DNA of 64,000 bases. Source: Azolla caroliniana. Taxonomy: Eukaryota; Polypodiophyta. The notes under the pieces were generated by a model. It was not told the origin of the DNA, did no database searches, and saw only the letters and a program-made list of their open reading frames with translations. This document shows, one piece after another, positions 21,815 through 33,066 of the stretch. The stretch lies in NCBI GenBank assembly GCA_043228905.1, contig JBHGNT010000003.1, forward strand, positions 9,300,001 to 9,364,000. The letters run 5' to 3'. Every line of letters begins with the position of its first letter. Position 1 is the stretch's first letter. Made by a program: the position numbers and the translations under genes.

Positions 21815-22430
21815 AAAGTTTTTTTTTTATTTCGAAAAAAATAAAATTCAAAACTTTAAACTTGAATTCAATACTAAGTATGGAATTGTGATGAAAACAC
21901 TTTGAACCTCAGTATCAAATTATACTACAATCTGAATTCGTTACATTGTATTGAATTGTACTGAAATATCTGTTTTTGAATTAATTATGTCAATGGTAAT
22001 AATTTTATTTTATTTCAAATAAAATAAAATTCAAAACTTTAAACTTGAATTCGATACTAAGTATGGAATTGTGATGAAAATAAAGTGTTTTCATTACAAT
22101 TCGATACTTAGTATCGAGTTCAGGTTTAAAGTTTTTTAATTTTGTTTTTCACAATTCGATAATTAGTAATGAATTCAAATTTAAAGTTTTTCTTTTTTTT
22201 CATGAAAAACAAAAATTGAATAAAATAAAAACTTTGAACTTGAATTCGATACTAAGAATCCAATTGTGATGAAAACACTTTTTACTTCAGTATTGAATTG
22301 TATTGGAATATGAATTCATTACATTGTATCGAATTGTACTGAAATCTCTGTTTCAAGAATAATTTGGTCCATGGTAATCATTGTGTATGACTTTACATTG
22401 ACAAAAGTATGATGTTTAAGGATGTCAATG
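21815..22430. repeat. Right arms of the foldback-type repeat split by Copia A
   Basis: Two partial copies (about 21855-22005 and 22210-22430) are inverted relative to 9505-9701. They are full of near-palindromes such as GATACTAAGTATCGAGTTC. Together with the left arm they form a long hairpin-capable structure inside element I. The motif family also makes up element J at the right end of the window. Confidence 0.75.
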
Positions 22431-22590
22431 ATAGAAATTATTAAAGAGAAATTACTGTCTAGAAGGTGTCTCAGATTGAAGGCGAACAAGATTTAGTGCA
22501 CATAATTTGGAGAGACCATCTAGTTTTAGATGAAGACAATGCATGATTGGTACATTTGAAAAGGAGGAGGAAGAGTCACAATTGTATATT
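22385..22590 (-). repeat. Dispersed repeat shared with 46430-46645
   Basis: The minus strand here matches the plus strand at 46430-46645 over about 200 bp, for example CAAATGTACCAATCA and CCTTAAACATC..ACTTTTGTC. A short part also occurs at 9505-9560. No coding capacity. Confidence 0.7.
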
Positions 22591-22995
22591 AGCTATAATA
22601 GCGACTCTTATGAAAGGAGTGATCACAATGATCCAAATAACTCCTGAATGTATATTTTGTGCAACGATATGTAACAGATGTAAAAACCATTTTATTCAAT
22701 GAAATACAAAAGCTTATTGTTTTGAAATCTTTTGCTTTTGATTTCTTTAAGATACACAAAGTTGACATTTTTCCTTTAAAATACACAAAGTTGCTTTTCG
22801 TATTTGGCCAAATTTTGACATTTTCTAATTTTACTAAATGGTGAAATTTTTAGCTTTTTCATCAAGTTTTCGAGAACATGTGATACTGGTATCAAGGTGT
22901 TTTGTGAAATGGCCAAAAAGGCCCCAAAATCAGACGGAATATTCCTTATCCTTCCATTTGTGCCCGATCCTTCCACTTGTGAACGCGAACGTGTT
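22591..22995. other. AT-rich right interior and TIR of element I
   Basis: No gene. The last ~150 bp are the diverged inverted copy of the left end of element I, finishing with CGAACGTGTT at 22995. Confidence 0.6.
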
Positions 22996-23720
22996 CCACC
23001 TGTTTACAATCAGAACTACACTTTCGAGTTTTGCATAAAGACTATGTTCTCGTAGCCATTTTAGTACTAATCGTACATGAGAATCATTCTCTTCTTGTGT
23101 TTTGGAGTAAATTAGTAGATTTTCTAGGTAGATCATCAGACAGATCTTCAAAAGATCTCAAAAAATGTCATTTGCCTGTGCTAGAAGGCTGTTGGTGTGT
23201 TGGTGTGCCTGAATAGCATAATCGTTACTCAAAATGCCCATTGGGTGTGGAAAGTTGTCTTCCACTTGTCTCTTGGCCGGATACGTACAAGGTTATCTGC
23301 TCCTCATAAGTCAATCTTCATGAAAAACTTTGCAACATTAATCCTTTCTAAAAGACTCGAGATCTGGGGAAGTGCATACCTATTTTTTATGGTGACTTTA
23401 TTCAAGCCACAGTAATCCATGACTAGACGAAGTGATCCATCTTTTTTATTTACAAAGAAAAGAGGTGCACCGGCTGGAGATTTCAAATGTCAAATGAACC
23501 CATTCTCCAAGTTTTCCTCTATATAGGCTCGAAGAACTTCAAGTTTGGTTGGTGAAAAGTTGTAGATCGGTTACCATGGTGGCTCTTTTCGTGGTTGTAA
23601 ATCAATGGGACAATCATACGGTCGATGTTGAGGAAGAGTACTAACTTTTACCTTACTAAAAATGTCAGCATACTAGTGATACTTTTTTGGAAGTTGAATT
23701 ATTGACTACTCCAGGGAGGA
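22996..23720 (-). pseudogene. Gypsy fragment D, reverse transcriptase part
   Basis: Minus strand, from about 23690: YADIFSKVKVSTLPQHRPYDCPIDLQ, then [72 protein letters not shown], then VRIRPRDKWKTTFHTQWAF. It then decays with frame changes through the catalytic-loop region to HSLYAKLE near 23030. There are several stops and shifts. The frame at its end (22996) continues across element I into the fragment at 8600-7935, so both are one element split by an insertion. Confidence 0.85.
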
Positions 23721-23724
23721 ACAC

Positions 23725-23860
23725 ATCGGCACTCCTTCAGGAGATTGAAAAACGATTTGCGCGATTCTCAGCGCTCAACCGGAGCGTGCTCGACGGGAGC
23801 CTATGTGCTCTTTTTTGCTATTCAGTGCTCTTCGCCGCTTTCCGGCAACCTGTCTAGAAC
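23725..23860 (+). pseudogene. Fragment of a Gypsy gag related to element F
   Basis: Plus-strand reading LLQEIEKRFARFSALNRSVLDGSLCALF aligns with the gag of element F at 60826-60915 (LLQEFEKQFARLSMLDRTVLDTSWVLLF). It is about 45 codons with no flanking LTR. The following 150 bp (23860-24030) are unassigned, GC-richer sequence. Confidence 0.7.
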
Positions 23861-24439
23861 AGGAATAGATTCTGAACCAGTCCGCTCACCGTCCAGAGTT
23901 CGAGAGTCGATTCGGATCGGGTACGTTTCCGGAAACCAATCTGGTGAAGCTATGTGGAAACCAACACGGAATGCCTCCTCTCATTGCCTCCTTGGTCGGA
24001 GACCCCGGTGGTCCCGCCCCATTTCAACACAAGCCCGTGGATATCTGCGACAATGCAATGCGAGACACATGCCACTACACCAAATACCCTTGTAAGCCTA
24101 CAACTTTGTTTTGAGTTCGAACTCAAATGCCTCTCGTTGAGGTTAGGAACGTGGGGGCATTCTGACAATTGAACTCGGGAACTCTCGCATGCGAAGCGAG
24201 AAACATGCTACTAAACCTTATGCCCTTGTAAACCTACAACTTCGTTTTCGGTCGCCTCTCATCGAGGTTAGGAACGTGGGGGCATTCCAAGAAGTAAACT
24301 CGGGAACTCTCGTACCCAAAGAAAGAATCATGCCACTAGATTAAATGCCCTCATCAACACTATAAGTATGTTTAAAATCGTAAAGTAGTCAGGTTTTGAA
24401 AATTCAACTCAAACCCCTCTCGTAGAAGTTAGTGAAGTG

Positions 24440-24511
24440 GGGGCTTTCCAAGAATTGAACTTGGGACTTCTCACACCCTAAGTGAGAACCATGCCACTAG
24501 ACCAAATGCCC
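24440..24511 (-). tRNA. tRNA-Pro (AGG)-like copy, probably a pseudogene
   Basis: The minus strand folds with anticodon stem CTCAC/GTGAG and loop TTAGGGT, giving anticodon AGG. The A-box region TGGTCTAGTGG is intact. The acceptor stem has one mismatch (GGGCATT against AAAGCCC). No T-run follows the 3' end immediately. Confidence 0.5.
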
Positions 24512-26119
24512 TTTCAATGTTAAAAATGGTAAACTAGTCTTGTTTCGATAGCTGAACTAAAAGGCATGTCATCGAGTTTAGAAAACTATGGCATTTTAAG
24601 AAGAAAACTCTAGACCTCTCACACTTTAAGAAAGAATCATGCCACTAGACTAAATGCCCTTGCATAATCGAGCTAAAAGGCTTGTCATCGAGGTTAAAAC
24701 TGTGGGGAATTTTGAGAAGTGAACTGCGAACCTTTCACACTTGATGAAAGAATCATGCCACTAGGCCAAATTCCTTTGTAACCCTTTGAATTTATTTCTT
24801 TTGAGAACTAAACTGAAACGCCCTTTGATAACCCAACTCAAACGCCTCTCGTCGAGGTGAGAAAAGTAGGGCATTTTGAGAAGTGAACTCCGAACCTCTC
24901 ACACTTGAAGAAAGAATCATGCCACAAGACTAAATGCCCTTCTAACCCTGTGAATTTGTTTTGTTTGATAAACGAACTAAAACACCTCTCGTCGAGGTTA
25001 GAAAAGTGGGGCATTTTGGGAAGTGAACTCCGGACACCTCACACATGAAGAAAACATCATGCCACTAGACCAAATGCCCTTCTAACCCTATGAATTTTTT
25101 TTGTTTGAGAACCGAATGCAAACGACTCTCGTCGAGGTTAGGAACCTTACGTGGGGCATTCAGAGAATTGAACTCGGGCCCTCTCGCATCCAAAGCAAGA
25201 ATCATGGCACTAGACCAAATGCCCTTGTTAACCTACAACTTCATCTTGAGTTCGAACTGAAACGCTTGTTATCGAGGTTATGAACGTGGGGGCATTCCAA
25301 GAATTGAACTCGGGAACTCTCGCACGCAAAGCGAGAAACATGCCACTAGAGAAAATCCCTTGTCAACACTATAAGTATGTTCAAAATCATAAAGTAGTCA
25401 CGTTTTTACAAGTTAGTGATATGGGGCTTTTAGAGAATTGAACTTGGAAGTTTAGTAAAGTGGGGCTTTCCAAGAATTGAACTTGGCACCTCTCACACCC
25501 AAACGAAGAATAAACCACTAGACCAAATGTCCTTTCAATATTATAAACTACTAAACTAATCATATTTTGATAGCCGAACTCAAATCCCTCTCGTCAAGGT
25601 TAGAAAAGTGGTGCAAATTGAGAAGTGAGCTCTGGACCCTCACACTTGAAAAAAGAATCATGCCACTAGACCAAATATTGTTTGATAACCGAACTAAAAA
25701 GCATGTCATCAATGTTAGAAAAGTGAGGCATTTTCAGAAGTGAAGTACAAAACTCTCACGCTTGAAGAAAGAATCATTTTTCTAGACCAAATGCCCTTGT
25801 AACTTTGTGAATTAGTTTTTTTTGAGAACCAAACTCAAACGCCTCTCATCGAGGTTAGAAAAGTGGGGCATTGTGGGAAGTGAACTCTGGACCCTCACAC
25901 TTGGAAAAAGAATCATGCCACTAGAAAAAATGTTGTTTGATAAATGAACTAAAACACATGTCATCAAGGTTAGAAAAGTCGTGCATTTTGAGAAGTGAAC
26001 TACAGATCTCTCACACTTGAAGAAAAAATCATGTTTCTAGAACAATTGCCCTTGTAACACTGTAAATTTGTTTTTTTGAGAACTGAACTAAAATGCCTCT
26101 CGTCCAGGTTAGGAACGTG

Positions 26120-26191
26120 GGGGCATTCCGAGAATTGAACTCAGGACCCCTCGCACCCGAAGCGAGAATCATGCCACTAGACCAAATGCCC
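26120..26191 (-). tRNA. tRNA-Pro (CGG), best-preserved copy of block 1
   Basis: The minus strand gives a complete cloverleaf: acceptor GGGCATT/AATGCCC (7 of 7), A box TGGTCTAGTGG, anticodon stem CTCGC/GCGAG with loop TTCGGGT (anticodon CGG), T stem CTGAG/CTCGG with one G-U pair, T loop TTCAATT, and discriminator C. It decodes CCG. The weak point is the terminator: the first TTTT on the minus strand lies about 30 bp downstream. Confidence 0.65.
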
Positions 26192-27224
26192 TTTTTAACA
26201 TACGATTTCACAGTTTAACAAGTGAACTTAAACTCCTGTTATGGAGGTTAACGAAGTGGGGTATTCCAAGAATTGAACTTGGGACCTCTCGCACCCTAAC
26301 CGAGAATCATTCCACTTGACCAAATTCCCTTTCATCTTAAAAATAAATTAAAATAGTCATAATTGAACTAAACGGCCTGTAATCAAGTTTAGAAAATATG
26401 GGGCATTTTAAGAATTGAACTCCGGACCTCTCACACTTGAAGAAAGAAAACCGAACTAAATGGCCTACAATCAAGTTTAGAGAATATGGGACATTTTGAG
26501 CATTGAACTCCGGACCTCTCACACTCGAAGAAAGAATCATGCCACCAGATGAAATGCCCTTTCATACCTAAGCTAAAAGGCCTACCATCGAGGTTAGAAA
26601 AGTGGGGCATTTTGAGAAGTGAACTCGGGACATCTCACTCTTGAAGAAAGAATCAGGCCAACAGGCCAAATTCCTTTCATAACCGACCTCGAAGGCAGGT
26701 CATTGACGTTAGAAAAGTGGGGAATTTTGAGAAGTGAATTCTGCACCTCTCACACTTGAAGTAAGAATCATGCCACTTGAACAAATGCCCTTGTAACCCT
26801 GTGAATTTGTTTCTTTGAGAACTAAAGTCAAACACCTCCTCTCGTCAAGGTTAGGAACGTAGGGGAAGTCCGATAGTTGAACGCGGGACCCATCACACCC
26901 AAAGCAAGAATCATGCCACTAGACCAAATGCCCTTGTTAACCTACAAACTCAAACCCCTCTCATCAAAGTTAGAAAACTAGGGCACAATGAGAAGTGAAC
27001 TCCGGACCTCTCAAACTCAAAGAAAGAATGATGCCACTAGAGCAAATACCCTTTGATAACCAAGGTCACAAAGGCCTGTTATTCACATTAAAAAAGTGGG
27101 GCATTTTGAGAAGTGAATTCCGGACCTCTCAAACTTCAAGAAAGAATCATACCGCTAGACCAAATGCCCTTGTAACCCTCTGAATTTATTGCTTTTGAGA
27201 ACTAAAGTCAAAAGCCTCTCGTCA

Positions 27225-28018
27225 CTTGAAGGCTTATTGGAAATGGTTTTGGTCTTTTAGGGGACCAACAAAATACACTGTCTTCAGTTGGCTTTTACTA
27301 CATGCAGCACTACTAGTAGGTCAGTCTCTGAAAGGAGATGTGGCACCCGTTCTTAGACAATGTAGTTATTGTGGTGACTTGCAGGAAACTACCAAGCATG
27401 CTCTCAGGTCCTATTCAATAGCCATGGAATAAAGTTCTTTCTTTATTCCTAACAATTAATGTAGGTTGCTTATTCTCCTAGGGATCAACTGTATGGGGGG
27501 GTTCTCCATTCCAGTCTCTGATTGTATGAGGTAGATGATGCTCTAGAGGCAAAGACAGTCGTCAACAGGCATCTAATATCTGTCTCCCCTTTTCAGCAAC
27601 CTCGAAAGCAAATGTGTGCAGCCCATGTATGGAAAACAATATCCACGGTTACATTATGGACCTTATGGAAGTATCGGTGTAAAAGACGATATGATTCTAG
27701 AATTCCCCTTCTCTCAGATATATTGCTAGAATTATGGGACAACTTATTGGCGGTAGTGCGTGGGCAATAGGACAATATGTCGGGCCCTTCAGAGGTTGTT
27801 CTTAAGAAAAGGAAAACATTACTGCAATTATGGAGGAAGTTGCCTCTATTCACGGTCTCCTCTCAAGGACCTATCTAGAAATATCATCATCCCTAGCCCT
27901 TCCTCCGATTATCCTTTTTGTATATAACACTCTCTAATTGTACAGTTTGTAGCCTTACGATGTTTTTTCTTAATACTAATGAAGGAAATCATTTTGGAAA
28001 AAAAGAAGAAGAAAAAAA
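27225..28018 (+). mobile_element. 5'-truncated L1-type LINE with A-rich tail
   Basis: The sequence encodes the C-terminal end of a plant non-LTR retrotransposon. YWKWFWSFRGPTKYTVFSWLLLHAAL followed by CSYCGDLQETTKHAL (27230-27415) is the zinc-binding RT tail (zf-RVT). A second reading block at 27522-27770 contains HVWKTISTVTLWTLWKYRCKRRYD. It ends in an A-rich tail (27996-28018). CCTCTCGTCA (27215-27224) and CCCCTCGTCA (28019-28028) are its target duplication, taken from the array spacer. The RT and endonuclease regions are missing, the usual dead-on-arrival form; it also carries stops. Confidence 0.82.
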
Positions 28019-29853
28019 CCCCTCGTCAAGGTTAGGAATGTGGGGGCATTTTGAGAATTGAAATGGAGACCTCTCGTATCCAAAGAGAGAATCATGCCAC
28101 TAGAACTAATCCCCTTGTTAACCTGCACCTTCGTTTTGAGTTCCAAGAATTGAACCTGGGACCTCTCGCACTCAAAGAGAGAATCCTACAACTAGGGGAA
28201 AGGCCCTCATTAACACTATAAGTATGTTTAAAATAATAAATTATTCACATTTTGACAACTAAACTCAAACTCCTCTCATAGAGGTAACTGAAGTGGGGCA
28301 TTTCAAGAATTAAAGTAGGGACCCTAAGCAAGAATCATGCCACTAGAATAAATGCCCTTTCAATATTCAAAATGTTAAGCTAGTGATGTATTGATAACTG
28401 AACTAAAAGGCCTGTAATCGAGTTTAGAAAATTGGGGCATTTTGGAGAAGTGAACTCCGAACCTCTCACATTTGAAGAAAGAATCATGCCACTAGCCAAA
28501 TGCCCTTCGATAACCGAGCTAAAAGGCTTGTCCTCGAAGTTAGGAAAGTGGGGCATTTTGAGAAGTGAACTCTGAACCCCTCACACTTGAAGAAAGAATC
28601 ATGCCACTAGACCAAATGCCTTTCGATAACCGAACTAAAAGGCATGTTATCGATATTAGGAAACTAGGGCATTTTGAGAAGTGAACTACGTACCTCTTAC
28701 ACTTGAAGAAAGAATCATGCCACTTGACCAAATGCACTTCAAACCTTATGAATTTGTTTTTTTTTTCAGAACCGAACTCAAACGCCTCTCGTAGAGGTTA
28801 GCAAAGTTGGGGTATTTCGAGAATTGAACTTTGGACCTCTCACACCCAAAGCTAGAATCATGCCACTAGGCTAGATGCCCTTTGATAACCAAACTAAAAG
28901 GCTTGTGAGGTTAGAAAAGTGGACCATTTTGAGAAGTGAGCTCCAAACCTGTCACACTTGAAGAAAGAATCATGCCAGTAGACAAACTAAAAGAAATGTC
29001 ATCGAGATTAGAGAAGTAGGGCACTTTGAGAATTGAACTATGTACCTCTCACACTTGAACAAAGAATCATACCACTAGAACAAATGCCCTTCTAACCTTA
29101 TAAATTTGTTTTTTTTCAGAAATGAACTCAAATGCCTCTCATCAAGGTTAGCATACTAAGCGTATTCCAAGAATTGAACGCGACACCTCTGGACACCTTT
29201 CGCCAAATGCCCATTGATAACCAAACAAAAAGGCTTGTCTTCGAGGATGGAAAAGTGGCGCATTTTGTAAAGTGAGCTACGGACCTCTCACACTTGAAGA
29301 AAGAATCAAGCGACTAGACCAAATGCCCTTTGATAATCGCACTCAAACGCCTCTCGCTGAGGTTAGAAAAGTGGGGCATTTTGAGAAGTGAATTGGGGAC
29401 CTCTCATACTTGAAAAAAGAATCATGCCGCTAGGCCAAACACCCTTTGATAACCAAGGTCAAACGCCTGTCATCGAGGTTAGAAAAGTGGGGCATTTTGA
29501 GAAGTGAGGTCTGGTCCTCTCCTACTTGAAGAAAGAATCATGCTGCTAGACCAAATGCCAGGCTTGTAACCCTGTGAATTTGTTTCTTTTGAGAACGAAA
29601 CTCAAAAGCCTCTCGGTGAGAGAGTTGAACTTGGACCTCTCGCACCCAAAGCGAGAATCATGCCACTAGACCTAATGCCCTTGTTAACCTACAACTTCGT
29701 TTTAAGTTCAAACTCAAACGCCTCCCTTAAAGGTTAGGAACATGCGCGCATACCGAGAATTGAACCTAGGACCTCTCGCACCCTAAGCGAGAATCATGCC
29801 GCTAGACCAAATGCCCTTTCAATGTTAAAAGTGCTAAATTACTCATGTTTTCA
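28019..29853 (-). repeat. tRNA-Pro-derived tandem array, block 2
   Basis: About 15 units continue block 1 after the LINE. L-type units dominate (cores such as 28434-28504, 28550-28620, 29374-29443, 29490-29560). Pro-type copies with anticodons TGG (about 29618-29690, acceptor end lost) and AGG (about 29746-29815) lie at the end. The spacer is cut by element E at 29854; the same spacer resumes at 35949. Confidence 0.85.
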
Positions 29854-30613
29854 TGTGTAGGATCTATGTATCGACGGAGCTAACTCCTCGATGTCATTTT
29901 CAGAGCTCAGACCCACATATACCCTTTTGAAGGCGAATCGGGCGGAGATGATTGTCGGACACTTCCGAGCCTCACACACACTTAGCGATTAATAGAGGAT
30001 TAAGTATGATATCTCTCTCACTGTCTCAAGCTCACTCTCATAGACAATAGGGTAATGAATATAAGCAATACGAGTAATGAATATGTTTATTAACCCTCTT
30101 TGCTAAGAGGTCTAGCACAACAAGGAAGAGAGATTAGTGTTCTCTAACTAAACTGTTAATCCTAGGGCCGGACAACAGCCTAACACAGGGTGTCCACTTA
30201 AGACACTTCACCAAAGGGTGTTACGGCAGAATGACTTATGACACAACACTTAATTAGACCTTAATCGATTACTTAGCAACACATCATTAACACCCGCAAG
30301 ATATAACAATAAGCACAAAACGGTAACTAACACTGAAAGATTAAGGCAATAAATTCTATGAATTATCCACTCCCGATTACATTATAATCGGGCCTTTATA
30401 TAGGTCTCCGGTACGAAGTACAAAACGGTGCCAACCGGCACCTTTTCGAGATCGGTCCGGATTCGGATCGGCATACCGATTCCGGTCTGTCCGTCCACAT
30501 CTTCTCATATATTAATATATATATTAAGACTACTAATTACAACAGTTCCCGAATAAACTATTCCTTTCACACTCTGGTCTGGACCTTCTTAAGCCTTCTT
30601 GCCAGCTGGTAAC
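29854..30613 (-). repeat. 3' LTR of element E (inner boundary approximate)
   Basis: The first ~270 bp (29854 to about 30150) match the 5' LTR at 35413-35680, including GACAATAGGGTAATGAATAT and AGAGATTAGTGTTCTCTAAC. Beyond that the two LTRs are unrelated. The inner end could be ...GGTAACA at 30613 or ...TACAACA near 30543; no clear polypurine tract helps decide. Confidence 0.6.
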
Positions 30614-30669
30614 ACATGGCACGCCCTGTGGGACAGTACCTTGTACGTCAAACCCATTATCCGGCCCTT

Positions 30670-31347
30670 TTACGCTTCGTCCAAAATGTCCAGAATGCTT
30701 TGCTCCAGAATTTCTAATGGCTCGTCAAGAATCTGTTGTTGCTGCTTTGGCTGTTGTTCCGTTTGTGGCTGTGGCTGCTCCATTTGTGCCTTCTCCGTTT
30801 GGGGTTGCGGCTTCGTTTGTTGCTCTGGCACTGGCGTTTCCTTCGTTGGTTCCTCCGTCGGAGTTGTCTTTGGCTGTCTGACCCCGGCCTGGTCCCGGTT
30901 TGGTCCTAGTAACGGCGACGGTTCCTCATCACTAAGGTTGACCGTTGCTGCCTTTCTTGCTTTTTCTTCCCGAAGCCGGGACCACTCATAGCTCTCAAAT
31001 TGGATTTGAGCCTCCAGCCGATTGTCGTCCAGTTGATCTACGAGCTGTCGGACCTGTACCAATTGTTCATCCGCCAGGGCTGTGAAATCTTCGGCCAGCT
31101 CATCCCTTATGGCGGTGAAGTCCTCCGATGTCAGTGTATAACAGTCGTCACCCTCCTTCCGCCGGTTTTCCACGTCCACCCTGAGCAATTGGAGTTCCGC
31201 TGTATTCTGCGCCCATTTCGTCCACCAACGCACAGAGTTGTTGTCAATCAAGCTTTTGGTCTTAGTGAGCCACCAACGCACAGAGCTGTCGTCAATCGAC
31301 GTCTCCCTTCGGTTCTTGATCATGTTTTGAGGTTTTCGTGGATGCAT
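30670..31347 (-). CDS. Uncharacterised 225-aa protein of element E
   Basis: An open frame without internal stops lies between gag and the 3' LTR, where pol would be expected. I do not recognise a family. Visible features: a short internal duplication near the N-terminus (IDDSSVRWW / IDNNSVRWW, DNA repeat at about 31222 and 31270); a charged, probably helical or coiled-coil middle (residues ~50-130, e.g. EDFTALADEQLVQVRQLVDQLDD); a proline/glutamine-rich stretch (~150-205); and an acidic end with repeated DEPLEILEQSILDILDEA-like turns. No membrane segment. It may be an extra structural or regulatory product of the element; the long open frame in a decayed neighbourhood suggests selection until recently. 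Confidence 0.55.
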   Translation of the reverse strand: MHPRKPQNMIKNRRETSIDDSSVRWWLTKTKSLIDNNSVRWWTKWAQNTAELQLLRVDVENRRKEGDDCYTLTSEDFTAIRDELAEDFTALADEQLVQVRQLVDQLDDNRLEAQIQFESYEWSRLREEKARKAATVNLSDEEPSPLLGPNRDQAGVRQPKTTPTEEPTKETPVPEQQTKPQPQTEKAQMEQPQPQTEQQPKQQQQILDEPLEILEQSILDILDEA

Positions 31348-31639
31348 TTTTTTTGGATTTTCATCTCTTACGCATAGTCGTGGGGAGGCCTTGGTTGCGA
31401 TACTTTAAATAATGAGCTACTCTTTGAGCTCATGTGATGAGGTTGGCGCCAACCGTTGATGGTATGATAGATAATAGATTTGCGCCAATCCGTTTCTTTT
31501 TTTCTGGGAAATCAGGTGCTAAGTGTTCTTTATGACACCTTGGGCATGATGCTTCTCTTTGGAACCACTCAATAAGGTCTTGTGACTGTTGGGTGAGACT
31601 TTGCACTAGTGGTTATGGGGGTGTTTCAATCGCGGGGTG

Positions 31640-33066
31640 TTGTGGTCATTGTGCCATCCGGTTGTAGTACTTATGTTTGGTTGGGCACTCGCCAACCATG
31701 TGTGGGCCTTGGCAATTGAAGCATTTAAATTTTAACCTTCTTAGACCATTATTGTTGCGATATCCCATTTACAGGCCCCTCTGTTCTCCTCTCAAGACGT
31801 ACACTAGTATTTGGTCGCCTTTGAAGTCTACAAAGTGGGAAAGTACCTCTTCTTCAACATTGTACTCCCGGTATGAGTCTTCATATTCGGGGGCGCCCCC
31901 CCCAACGTGGGTTTGGTTATCAGTGGCGTATTCTAGTTCGGCGAGGTGGGCTCCGATGCGCGGTAGTGGGGGTTGTTGGGGAAGTATTGCCGGTAGTTGT
32001 GGGCGGCTAAGCGGTAGAGGTGATCGTGGGTGCTCGACCATTGGTGTTTGGCTATACCTTCCGTTTGGGGCTTGCCAGCAGTTCTCTTGAGAATGCATCA
32101 CGAAGGCTTTGCACCACTTACAATATTGAGGCCGCCGTTGGTGGCGGCGTGGGTGGAGTGGGATCCGCCGGATTCTCATGGTTGTTCGTAGGCGCTTGGC
32201 TGGGTATCCGTAATCCACTCATTGAATCTTTGAAATTCATCACTACCGTGCAAGCTTTAGCGAATGACCGGCACATCCTGGCAATCAAGAAATTTTGGAG
32301 TGTCAGTTCAAACAACCCATTGATGTAGCAGCTCATCAATTTTTCGTCTAACATCTTGTCGCTCGGGCTACAACCATGGTGAAGGCTTTTCGTACGGTGC
32401 AGGAAGTCCCTGACAGTCTCGTTCGCTTCTTGCTTGAGGGCGAAAAGTGGGTTGATCGGGTTCCATTTATTCCCTCGACGAGCGAAGTTTATTAAGAAAT
32501 CTTCGATGACATACTCAAAGTCCGAATGCAGTTACTTTGGTAGTCTCTGTGAGGGGTTCATAAGCTCGACATCTCTGCTTGAACCTATCTACATGGTCAT
32601 ATGCGTCACCGAAACCGAAGAAACGAGGTACTAGTTTAGAAATGGAAACGCTCTTCCCGCTGTCATTTGTGCGGTTTCTCGAATTGTCCGTGGTTGCTAG
32701 TTCTTTTTCCATCCATGCCACGAGGGTTTGGATTGATTGTAATGCTAGTGCGAGTTCGGCATTTGGGGGTGCTGAGGTAGTTTGGTCGGGTGTAGGAGTC
32801 GTGTCCATACACGGTGGTGTCGGGGGTCTTCGCGTGTGTGCTTCGTTTGGGTTGTTGCCCGTTGTCCTCGAATGCGGTGCGGGGTTGGGCTTGCGGTCTC
32901 GATGTTGTGTATGTGATAATGCTTCTAAGAGATTAAGTTTTTGTTGCACTCGCGCAAACATGTCTTTCCTTTCTGTCAAAGTGGCTTCAATATCTCGGGG
33001 GATGATTTCCAGTTGTCCCCCCTTCCCGAGTTGCATCGTCCTTATATTGATTTCTTGTTCTATCAC
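31640..33066 (-). pseudogene. gag: Element E gag with zinc fingers, frameshifted
   Basis: From ATG 33066: a helical N-terminus, a proline/threonine-rich linker, the sequence LVPRFFGFGDAYDHVDRFKQ (start of a retrotrans_gag domain, about 32640), then capsid pieces in other frames (SCYINGLFELTLQNFL near 32330). Two cysteine motifs follow: CKWCKAFVMHSQENC near 32115-32075 and CFNCQGPHMVGEC near 31715-31675. There are several frame changes (near 32515, 32355 and 32120). It would encapsidate the element RNA. Confidence 0.72.

Larger units (their letters stand above)
8601..22995. mobile_element. Non-autonomous TIR element I (AACAC ends, TSD CCAC), split by Copia A
   Basis: The left end AACACGTTCGCATTTAGAAG at 8601 is matched in inverse orientation by the right end at 22995 (reading inward AACACGTTCGCGTTCACAAG). 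More distant similarity runs inward for ~150 bp, including a shared AGTATCACATGT. CCAC flanks both sides (8597-8600 and 22996-22999). Without Copia A and the junction duplication the element is about 2 kb. I see no transposase gene in it. Its first five bases and 4-bp duplication match those of element H. Confidence 0.75.
24060..27224 (-). repeat. tRNA-Pro-derived tandem array, block 1
   Basis: About 24 units with a period of roughly 110-150 bp. Each holds a ~71-bp stretch whose minus strand has the form GGGCATTTGGTCTAGTGGC...AATGCCC, the plant tRNA-Pro pattern with A box and TTCAA T-loop. Most units are diverged. Examples of better copies are 24440-24511, 26120-26191 and 26258-26329. Spacers contain the palindrome TTGAGTTCGAACTCAA and the motif CTCTCGTCGAGGTTAG. 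Many units (L-type) carry a changed anticodon arm, CTTTCTTCAAGTGTGAG. Confidence 0.85.

Noticed and set aside
24585-27170. L-type units as tRNA-Leu (anticodon CAA)
   Set aside because: The body is tRNA-Pro, there is no long variable arm, and the anticodon stem has a mismatch; diverged tRNA-Pro is the better explanation.
29618-29690. Functional tRNA-Pro (TGG)
   Set aside because: The anticodon arm is perfect, but the 3' acceptor strand is deleted, so it cannot form a tRNA.
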